Part shown: positions 1 to 3,600 of the stretch, piece after piece
How the letters are laid out: each line of letters starts with the position of its first letter
Position numbering within the stretch: the first letter of the stretch is position 1
Source: Nanobdellota archaeon
GTDB lineage: Archaea > Nanobdellota > Nanobdellia > Pacearchaeales > GW2011-AR1
NCBI GenBank assembly: GCA_018901625.1
Contig: JAHIEM010000060.1
Span: forward strand, 1 to 7,785
DNA: 7,785 nt
Reading direction: 5' to 3'
Translations under genes and position numbers: made by a program
The notes under the pieces: generated by a model
Seen by the model: the letters and a program-made list of their open reading frames with translations, nothing else
What the model was told of the DNA's origin: nothing
Database searches by the model: none

Positions 1-12
1 GGGAAAGGGGGG

Positions 13-83
13 TTGTTAAATAGTCGTGGCTTTTGCAGAAATTATCAAGAAATAAATAAGCAAAAGCCACGCAAAATTAACAA
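13..83. repeat. Long interrupted inverted repeat
   Basis: A perfect 12-bp arm pair (CGTGGCTTTTGC at 25-36, GCAAAAGCCACG at 60-71) encloses 23 AT-rich bases. Outside it a second arm pair (TTGTTAA at 13-19, TTAACAA at 77-83) continues the symmetry across a 5/5 internal loop. As RNA this would be one long stem with one symmetric bulge. It lies at the window edge, so its relation to genes further left cannot be seen. It could be a terminator-like structure or a small-element end; no function is assigned. Confidence 0.75.
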
Positions 84-97
84 TGTTCGGAAAAGAT

Positions 98-129
98 GGC
101 TTAGTTGAAAATCTCAGTTGAACTAAGCC
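98..129. repeat. 9-bp inverted repeat
   Basis: GGCTTAGTT (98-106) is perfectly complementary to AACTAAGCC (121-129) across a 14-nt loop. It overlaps the stop end of the possible minus-strand ORF at 101-205 and follows the larger inverted repeat at 13-83, so the first 150 bases hold a run of hairpins. Function unknown. Confidence 0.7.
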
Positions 130-205
130 TCAGATTGTAAGCAATTGCTTTCAGATAAGCTTCATTTCTAATTGCACTATTTATTGCCGCGATATTGCTT
201 GCCAT
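101..205 (-). CDS. Possible small ORF, 34 aa, unrecognised
   Basis: ATG at 205-203 opens a 34-codon frame ending in TAA at 103-101. The peptide starts MASNIAAINSAIRNEAYLKA and looks like one or two amphipathic helices. It lies 39 nt beyond the stop of the winged-helix gene on the same strand, but a T6 tract (222-227) sits between them and no Shine-Dalgarno sequence precedes its ATG. Codon choice is plausible for this genome (AT-ending codons, AGA/AGG-type Arg). Against it are the short length and the hairpin across its 3' end. It could be a real microprotein or chance. Confidence 0.25.
   Translation of the reverse strand: MASNIAAINSAIRNEAYLKAIAYNLRLSSTEIFN
139..150. repeat. 12-bp perfect palindrome
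   Basis: AAGCAATTGCTT is self-complementary with no spacer. It is the third inverted repeat in the first 150 bases. It may be a protein-binding site or chance in AT-rich DNA; it also lies inside the possible 34-codon ORF at 101-205. Confidence 0.6.
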
Positions 206-221
206 AGAAAACAACTATCGC

Positions 222-227
222 AAAAAA
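222..227 (-). terminator. U-tract terminator candidate after the winged-helix gene
   Basis: Read on the minus strand, a run of six T lies 18-23 nt beyond the TAA of the winged-helix gene. Archaeal termination typically uses such U-tracts. It is short and single, so confidence is modest. Confidence 0.35.
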
Positions 228-244
228 CTAAAGAAGATGCAAAC

Positions 245-742
245 TTAGGTTTTTTCTAATTCAGCCAGATACTCTTTAACTCTCTCCAAGCATTGCGGAA
301 TAACAAACCTCTCAATCTTATTCTCAAAAATCTCACTCATTGAAGAGAATTCATTTAGATTGTACAAATTCCCCTTTTTATCAAGTAACATTGAATCACT
401 CAGTCTTTTCAACTGCCTTCTGATATTGCTCTCTGCAATTCCCCTCATCTCAAGATTATATCTTGCTCTTGTCTCCTCAACTCTCTTCTTGATTTCATCA
501 CTAGTCAGCTGTTCTTTGCTCTTTCTTGCACTATCTAACACTAAAAGAACATCAACAATAACATCTCTAGAGTCTCCTGGTTGTAACAAGCCTACAGACA
601 GGCAAATCTTCTTCATTAACTCCCTCTTCTCAGTCTGATAAGGTTTTTCATATCTCCTTAAAATTATCTCCGCTAGTGGTATGTCCTTTGCCATCTGAGC
701 TTTACTTCCTAACATCAGAAATCTTTGATTTCTGAATGCCAT
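245..742 (-). CDS. Winged-helix-like DNA-binding protein, uncharacterised
   Basis: The product is 165 aa from the ATG at 742-740; a TTG directly before it is less likely. No enzyme motif is seen. Residues about 60-132 look like a winged helix: helix DVIVDVLLVLDSARK, helix TSDEIKKRVEETRA, a basic recognition-like helix ESNIRRQLKRLSDSML, then a wing KKGNLYNLNE. The N-terminal part is rich in basic and hydrophobic residues and ends in VGLLQPGDSR; the C-terminal 30 residues form a charged helix that could dimerise. An internal ATG at 694 (MAKDIPLAEII) also looks like a natural N terminus; choosing it would leave the repeats at 715-735 and 742-761 in untranslated sequence. It diverges from the unknown cassette at 845-1997, so a local regulator role is plausible inference. 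The family is not identified. Confidence 0.7.
   Translation of the reverse strand: MAFRNQRFLMLGSKAQMAKDIPLAEIILRRYEKPYQTEKRELMKKICLSVGLLQPGDSRDVIVDVLLVLDSARKSKEQLTSDEIKKRVEETRARYNLEMRGIAESNIRRQLKRLSDSMLLDKKGNLYNLNEFSSMSEIFENKIERFVIPQCLERVKEYLAELEKT
715..735. repeat. 9-bp inverted repeat, 3-nt spacer
   Basis: TCAGAAATC, TTT, GATTTCTGA forms a perfect hairpin. It overlaps the first codons of the winged-helix gene if translation starts at 742, but lies upstream of the gene if it starts at 694. The eight-base core CAGAAATC/GATTTCTG recurs as the arms of another hairpin at 3288-3309 downstream of the tRNA. Confidence 0.8.
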
Positions 743-761
743 CAAGAACAGAAGTTCTTGA
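742..761. repeat. 8-bp inverted repeat at the winged-helix gene start
   Basis: TCAAGAAC, AGAA, GTTCTTGA is perfectly symmetric and abuts the ATG at 742-740. It could be an operator for autoregulation by the winged-helix protein or an mRNA hairpin over the start region. The CAAGAA/TTCTTG core also occurs in the inverted repeat at 5078-5101. Confidence 0.75.
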
Positions 762-773
762 GGAGCGAGGAGC

Positions 774-790
774 CAAAAATTTTATTTTTG
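774..790. repeat. 7-bp AT-rich inverted repeat, possible minus-strand promoter core
   Basis: CAAAAAT, TTT, ATTTTTG is symmetric. On the minus strand the centre reads like a weak TATA element (AAAATAAAATTTTT). That would start transcription near 755, about 13 nt before the ATG at 742. It is the third inverted repeat in 75 bp between the diverging genes. Confidence 0.5.
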
Positions 791-816
791 CCATGTACAT
801 CTTAGAATATAAATGC

Positions 817-824
817 TTATAAAT
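817..824 (+). promoter_or_regulatory. TATA box for the three-gene cassette
   Basis: TTATAAAT is centred about 24.5 bp before the ATG at 845. This matches the spacing of the other promoters in the window and predicts a leaderless or nearly leaderless transcript covering 845-1997. Confidence 0.7.
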
Positions 825-844
825 CTTCTTCCCAAATAATAACT

Positions 845-1195
845 ATGGAACTCGTAGCATTACTATCAAGCGGGAAAGGAAGTTGGGCTCAAGTAGCAGG
901 ACTGATAAATCGCGGAGAGTGGGATGATATTATTCTTCTAGGTGATTCATTTGCAGAAAAATTCACATGTGACAAGAAGCACGAATTTGTAAAAGTAGAT
1001 ACGAGCAAGAGAATAGTTGAATTAAAACAGGAAATTATGGAAAAATTAAAATCAAAATTCCAGGGAACAGAAGTCGCGTTATCAATCGCAAGTGGCGAAG
1101 GCAAAGAGCATATGGCAATTATCTCAGCATTATTATCAATTCCAGTCGGGGTTCGTTTTGTTGCTCTGACTCAGGAGGGAATTATCTATCTTTAA
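845..1195 (+). CDS. Unrecognised 116-aa protein, Rossmann-like pattern
   Basis: This is the first gene of a three-gene cassette with its own TATA box. The pattern is alternating strands and helices: strand ELVALLSS, helix, strand IILLGDSF, a long charged helix around residues 55-75, strand EVALSIAS, then a GEGKEHMAIISALL helix and a final strand VRFVALTQ. A small-residue loop followed by a helix (SIASGEGKEHMAI) recalls the TGGTKxM-type loop of CARF ligand-binding domains and other Rossmann-like sensors, but the match is loose and the protein is a single short domain. No transmembrane segment or signal peptide is seen. An AGGAGGG sequence near its 3' end (1173-1179) may serve the next gene, whose ATG begins one base after this stop. 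Function unknown; a nucleotide- or ligand-binding role is only a guess. Confidence 0.75.
   Translation: MELVALLSSGKGSWAQVAGLINRGEWDDIILLGDSFAEKFTCDKKHEFVKVDTSKRIVELKQEIMEKLKSKFQGTEVALSIASGEGKEHMAIISALLSIPVGVRFVALTQEGIIYL
1173..1179 (+). promoter_or_regulatory. Shine-Dalgarno-like site for the second cassette gene
   Basis: AGGAGGG lies inside the end of the 845-1195 gene, 17 nt before the ATG at 1197. The spacing is long for a classical site, but it is the only strong anti-SD match upstream and would help coupled re-initiation. Confidence 0.4.
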
Positions 1196-1196
1196 A

Positions 1197-1631
1197 ATGG
1201 GATTACTAGACTTATTCAGAAAAAAGAAACCGGTTTCTCTGCCAGATGGAGTAACTATCTCTCTTCCATCCGGAAAATCAAGAATGCCCCTGTTTAACCT
1301 AGATGTTAGAGGAGAACATAGAATCCCGGGTGAAAGACTTGAAGAGAAAGACTTTGGGGAGAGGTTTAATTCATTTGCAACAGGATACTGGACAGTCTTT
1401 TCAGATAGTTCAATTTCACAAGGTATTGAAGAAGGGTTGGCAGTTTACGAAGCAGAACTAGAACGATATTTTAATGGCTCTCCTGCAAACATTCATTTTG
1501 ATTGTGGGAAGGGAATAGGCAATTATCCATATAGAGTGATCAGAGGCCATGACAGATTCAATCTGACAGGATTATGCATCGGACAAGAAAAAGTTGATTT
1601 TGGAACTACCCCCCACAGAAAAGTAGCTTAA
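1197..1631 (+). CDS. Unrecognised 144-aa protein
   Basis: This is the second gene of the cassette. The stop of the previous gene (TAA, 1193-1195) and this ATG are one base apart, a sign of co-transcription and probably coupled translation. The N terminus MGLLDLFRKKKP is a short amphipathic, basic stretch that could touch the membrane. It is followed by a probably beta-rich segment (residues 17-35) and a mixed region with aromatic residues (RFNSFATGYWTVF). A helix (IEEGLAVYEAELERYF) comes next, then a Cys/Gly-rich patch HFDCGKGIGNYPYRVIRGHD. His, Asp and Cys residues cluster in the last third, but no known catalytic motif is recognised. No transmembrane helix is seen. It might act with the proteins before and after it; function unknown. 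Confidence 0.7.
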   Translation: MGLLDLFRKKKPVSLPDGVTISLPSGKSRMPLFNLDVRGEHRIPGERLEEKDFGERFNSFATGYWTVFSDSSISQGIEEGLAVYEAELERYFNGSPANIHFDCGKGIGNYPYRVIRGHDRFNLTGLCIGQEKVDFGTTPHRKVA

Positions 1632-1640
1632 ATCTTTAAA

Positions 1641-1997
1641 ATGAAATTCTTAGAAGAAATTCAATTTTCTGAAAATGAATTTGGCGTGCAGCTTGTTGTC
1701 TTGCTTTGTAATGGATGGAAAGATGCAGCAAAAAAATTTCCACGCGAAAGAATTAATGAAATTCTAAAGCCAAGCATCTCATTTGCTCAAAATTGTATTC
1801 AGGAACTTAAACAAATAGTAGAAGTAACATCCGGAGAATACGGGTTGCATCATGTATCCTTAATTCCAGAGAGAGCAGGACTGGATTTGTTTTCAGACCA
1901 AAATTCTTACATTAGTCATAATCTAAGAAGAAATCAAATCATGGGTGTTTTGCCTGTTGTTCTGGATTATCTAAAATTACTTGACTACGCTAAATAA
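1641..1997 (+). CDS. Unrecognised 118-aa, mostly helical protein
   Basis: This is the third gene of the cassette, nine bases after the previous stop. Its start is preceded by the same 12-mer (ATCTTTAAAATG) that spans the junction before the second gene. The sequence suggests helices throughout: an acidic N terminus (MKFLEEIQFSENEF), a hydrophobic stretch VQLVVLLCNGW, helix AAKKFPRERINEIL, helix SFAQNCIQELKQIVEV, and a C-terminal hydrophobic helix MGVLPVVLDYLKLL. The hydrophobic runs are too short or too broken for confident membrane spans. No Shine-Dalgarno sequence is evident. No family is recognised. It ends the cassette; the next gene converges on it. Confidence 0.65.
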   Translation: MKFLEEIQFSENEFGVQLVVLLCNGWKDAAKKFPRERINEILKPSISFAQNCIQELKQIVEVTSGEYGLHHVSLIPERAGLDLFSDQNSYISHNLRRNQIMGVLPVVLDYLKLLDYAK

Positions 1998-2047
1998 AAT
2001 TCTTTGATTCAAATTTCCCCCGCCTTAATCTTCATAACACTCTTATC

Positions 2048-2067
2048 TTCAATTCGTAAGAATTGAA
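2048..2067. repeat. 8-bp hairpin with GTAA loop between converging genes
   Basis: TTCAATTC, GTAA, GAATTGAA is a perfect hairpin whose loop fits the GNRA tetraloop rule. It lies between the end of the unknown cassette (1997) and the end of the Taw1 gene (2083). A closely similar hairpin, followed by the same GACAGAAA, occurs at 3263-3294. Confidence 0.75.
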
Positions 2068-2075
2068 TGAGACAG

Positions 2076-2082
2076 AAAAAAA
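2076..2082 (-). terminator. U7 terminator of the Taw1 gene
   Basis: Seven T residues on the minus strand directly follow the Taw1 stop codon. A U-tract of this kind is the usual archaeal termination signal. Confidence 0.55.
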
Positions 2083-3039
2083 TTATATCTCTTCTCTTTT
2101 TATTATCATTTTTTCTGTATTCTTCCCAAGCAAAACAACCCTAGATTCTTGTTTCTCGTCGAGAAACTTATATCCTGGCAAAAACTTAAGAAGTTTTCTT
2201 GAAAATTCAACAATCTCAGAATGAACTGGCATTCTTTCATAGCCTAACCTCTGTCTTGCATACCCAACTGACATATAGCCTTTAATTTCAATTGCCATCG
2301 GAGAAGCTTTCTCAATTAATTTTGCATACTCGGGAACAAGATTCTCATTCATATTTAAATCTCGAACAAGATTAATTCTCACAACAGTTCTTGTTTTAAG
2401 ATTTTTCATCAGCTCCAGTGTTTTATTGAATTTTTTCCACGCGTTTCTTGCTTTATTCCGAGTTATTTTTCTGAAAATTTTCTCATTAGGATAATTTAAT
2501 GAAACATACAACTGAGTAGGAAGCGCTTTTTTCTTTTTTAATTCCAAAATCTTTTCAGGAAGAAGCCCATTTGTAACAATGAAGCTTGTTATTTTTCTTT
2601 TTCTCAATTCCAAAACTAACTCAGCAAGTTTTGGATAGATAGTCGGTTCTCCGGATAATGAAATTGCAAACTGTTTTGGATTCTGCGCCTCTCTGAATTT
2701 CTCTCTGTTAACTTTTAAATTTCCTCCAAAACCAGTCAGCATTTTTCTCTGCGCAAGAATGCATTCATCAACAATAAATTTTGCATCATCTACTTTTTCC
2801 AATTTGTTCCCTAAATTTAATTCAACCGCCCGCCAACAATGTAGGCAAGAATTCATACATAAAAAACAAGGAGTCATCTCACAACATCTATGTGACTTAA
2901 TTCCATAGAATTTTTCTTTGTAACAAACTCCCTCATCAAGAAGCGATTTCTTAGTCCATCTGCATATCTGAATTCCAGAATGTTTTCCGACTAATGCATA
3001 ATGCTGTTTTCTCAAAATTTCTTTTGCTTTTGTTCTCAT
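2083..3039 (-). CDS. taw1: tRNA 4-demethylwyosine synthase (radical SAM, Taw1/TYW1)
   Basis: The 318-aa product matches archaeal TYW1. This radical-SAM enzyme uses pyruvate to convert N1-methylguanosine-37 of tRNA-Phe into 4-demethylwyosine (imG-14), in the cytoplasm. The SAM cluster motif CxxxCxxC is at C61, C65, C68, within CMNSCLHCWR. Three further cysteines at 26, 39 and 52 are placed as in the archaeal family, where they hold a second 4Fe-4S cluster. Segment FAISLSGEPTIYP (about 124-136) is the typical conserved motif of the radical-SAM barrel. Length is normal for the archaeal form, which lacks the eukaryotic flavodoxin domain. Two extra cysteines (C53, C58) lie close to the clusters. 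The ATG at 3039 is fixed by a TATA box 26.5 bp upstream, shared with the diverging tRNA-Ala gene. The neighbouring tRNA is Ala, not the substrate tRNA-Phe. Confidence 0.93.
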   Translation of the reverse strand: MRTKAKEILRKQHYALVGKHSGIQICRWTKKSLLDEGVCYKEKFYGIKSHRCCEMTPCFLCMNSCLHCWRAVELNLGNKLEKVDDAKFIVDECILAQRKMLTGFGGNLKVNREKFREAQNPKQFAISLSGEPTIYPKLAELVLELRKRKITSFIVTNGLLPEKILELKKKKALPTQLYVSLNYPNEKIFRKITRNKARNAWKKFNKTLELMKNLKTRTVVRINLVRDLNMNENLVPEYAKLIEKASPMAIEIKGYMSVGYARQRLGYERMPVHSEIVEFSRKLLKFLPGYKFLDEKQESRVVLLGKNTEKMIIKREEI

Positions 3040-3061
3040 AGGATTAACCTGTGGGGAAAAG

Positions 3062-3069
3062 ATTTAAAT
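3062..3069. promoter_or_regulatory. Shared palindromic TATA box for taw1 and tRNA-Ala
   Basis: ATTTAAAT is a perfect palindrome centred at 3065.5. The first base of the tRNA (3092) and the first base of the Taw1 start codon (3039) are each 26.5 bp from its centre. Flanks read GGGGAAAAG before the box on the plus strand and GGCAAAC on the minus strand, both acceptable purine-rich BRE sequences. One TBP site could therefore serve both directions. Confidence 0.7.
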
Positions 3070-3091
3070 GTTTGCCACACTGATTTTATCA

Positions 3092-3163
3092 GGGCTCGTA
3101 GTATAATGGTTATTATCTGCCGTTCGCGTCGGTGGGATTCGGGTTCAATTCCCGACGAGTCCA
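3092..3163 (+). tRNA. tRNA-Ala (anticodon CGC)
   Basis: The acceptor stem pairs GGGCTCG (3092-3098) with CGAGTCC (3156-3162), with discriminator A at 3163. The third pair is G3-U70, the main alanine identity element, and this stem matches that usual in archaeal tRNA-Ala. The T-arm is perfect: TCGGG, loop TTCAATT, CCCGA (3139-3155). The anticodon stem is TGCCG/CGGTG (two G-U pairs at the bottom) around loop TTCGCGT (3123-3129), giving anticodon CGC at 3125-3127. The D-arm (3101-3116) is weak, with one G-U pair and one T-T mismatch, and the variable loop is four nucleotides. No intron is present and CCA is not encoded. Transcription should start at the TATA box shared with taw1. The weak D-arm is the main reason for not being fully certain. 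Confidence 0.82.
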
Positions 3164-3179
3164 TTCAGTATTTAAAAAC

Positions 3180-3309
3180 CTTGGAATTGAACTGTGAACT
3201 CCAAGATGAAAGTGGATGCTGGAAATAACTAGAAACCCGCAGGAGGTTTCTAGGTTCAATTACTTCAGATTCGTGAGAATATGAAGGACAGAAATCCTCA
3301 GATTTCTGT
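3180..3309 (+). ncRNA. Candidate structured RNA: four hairpins downstream of tRNA-Ala
   Basis: Four hairpins follow one another: (1) CTTGGA 3180-3185 with TCCAAG 3200-3205; (2) CTAGAAACC 3229-3237 with GGTTTCTAG 3245-3253, loop CGCAGGA; (3) CTTCA-ATTC 3263-3272 with GAAT-TGAAG 3277-3286, a G/A mismatch inside and a GTGA (GNRA) loop; (4) ACAGAAATC 3288-3296 with GATTTCTGT 3301-3309, loop CTCA. In addition, ATTGAAC in the loop of hairpin 1 (3186-3192) is complementary to GTTCAAT at 3254-3260, so a pseudoknot is possible. The segment looks less AT-rich than the tails around it. No protein frame of useful length spans it, and no box C/D or H/ACA pattern is convincing. Strand is assumed from co-orientation with the tRNA. 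It may instead be a repeat element without a stable product. Confidence 0.45.
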
Positions 3310-3311
3310 AT

Positions 3312-3322
3312 CGACGAGTCCA
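3312..3322 (+). repeat. Second copy of the tRNA-Ala 3' end
   Basis: CGACGAGTCCA at 3312-3322 repeats exactly the end of the tRNA gene (3153-3163), from the T-stem through the discriminator base, 159 bp downstream. GTTCAATT of the T-arm (3143-3150) also recurs at 3254-3261. No matching 5' acceptor strand is found upstream of the second copy, so it is not a second complete tRNA. Tandem remnants of this kind often mark integration next to a tRNA, or a partial duplication. Confidence 0.75.
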
Positions 3323-3376
3323 CTTGCAATTTTAAAAAAATAAAAAAGAATTAGAATGTCAACTTATTCTAATAAT

Positions 3377-3400
3377 AAAAAAATAAAAAAAATAAAAAAA
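3377..3400 (-). terminator. Triple U-tract terminator of the micro-gene
   Basis: On the minus strand, runs of seven, eight and seven T separated by single A residues lie just after the stop of the 14-codon ORF. They are followed by a 7-bp hairpin (TTAGAAT 3351-3357 with ATTCTAA 3366-3372). This is a strong archaeal-type termination region. Confidence 0.6.
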
Positions 3401-3407
3401 TCAAGAA

Positions 3408-3452
3408 CTATCTTCTCTTTTTCTTTTTAGCAGCCTTCTTTTTCTTTGCCAT
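3408..3452 (-). CDS. Lysine-rich 14-aa micro-ORF
   Basis: ATG at 3452-3450 opens a 14-codon frame, MAKKKKAAKKKKRR, closed by TAG at 3410-3408. The in-frame stop upstream is at 3488-3486. Eight Lys, two Arg and three Ala make it one of the most basic peptides imaginable; such a peptide would bind RNA, DNA or the ribosome. It has its own unit: BRE and TATA upstream (3509-3523), a leader of about 33 nt with a GAGG motif 17 nt before the start, and multiple U-tracts after the stop. Lys codons alternate AAA and AAG. It recalls tiny basic ribosomal proteins such as L41e but lacks their Trp/Arg pattern, so no family is claimed. The alternative is that the plus-strand T-rich complement is simply a terminator for the tRNA transcript and the ORF is incidental. 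Confidence 0.45.
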   Translation of the reverse strand: MAKKKKAAKKKKRR

Positions 3453-3508
3453 TTTTGTTTTTGTGTCGCCTCTTTTTGTTTTTTGTTAATAGAACTAGAT
3501 TTTTTTTC

Positions 3509-3523
3509 TTTAAATATCTTTCG
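3509..3523 (-). promoter_or_regulatory. BRE + TATA promoter for the micro-gene
   Basis: Read on the minus strand this is ACGAAAGATATTTAAA. The purine-rich CGAAAG is a near-ideal BRE directly before a TATTTAAA TATA box, and a start near 3485 is expected. It is the best-looking core promoter in the window, pointing at the 14-codon ORF or at a short RNA. Confidence 0.65.
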
Positions 3524-3580
3524 TATTTCTCAGAAATCAGAAAATCTTTCTTAAAGCGAACTTTTATTTTGTCGTCGAGG

Positions 3581-3591
3581 AAAAATAAAAA
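3581..3591 (-). terminator. U-tract terminator of the protease gene
   Basis: Two T5 runs separated by one A lie about 10-20 nt beyond the protease stop codon on the minus strand. They separate it from the micro-gene promoter. Confidence 0.45.
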
Positions 3592-3600
3592 TTTTTTTAA

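Noticed and set aside
1..108. Plus-strand frame open from the window edge, about 35 codons, as the C-terminal end of a gene
   Set aside because: It runs through a long inverted repeat, shows no recognisable motif, and is short enough to be chance. Without upstream sequence it cannot be supported.
83..121. 12-codon plus-strand ORF starting MFGKDG
   Set aside because: Too short, no promoter or ribosome binding site, and overlapped by a hairpin.
3001..3228. 75-codon plus-strand ORF across the tRNA region
   Set aside because: It overlaps the start of taw1, the shared promoter, the whole tRNA and the first hairpin, and has no sensible product.
3142..3322. A second complete tRNA, or a tRNA with an intron in the T-arm
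   Set aside because: The second copy has T-arm-like and acceptor 3' pieces but no 5' acceptor strand, D-arm or anticodon arm; the first tRNA is complete without any intron.
3180..3322. Box C/D or H/ACA guide RNA, SRP RNA or RNase P RNA
   Set aside because: No paired C and D boxes, no correctly placed ACA with a guide pocket, and none of the hallmark conserved sequences of SRP or RNase P RNA could be seen.
3562..3590. Inverted repeat TTTTATTTT / AAAATAAAA with an 11-nt loop
   Set aside because: It is made only of A and T in an A/T-rich terminator region and is likely a by-product of U-tracts on both strands.
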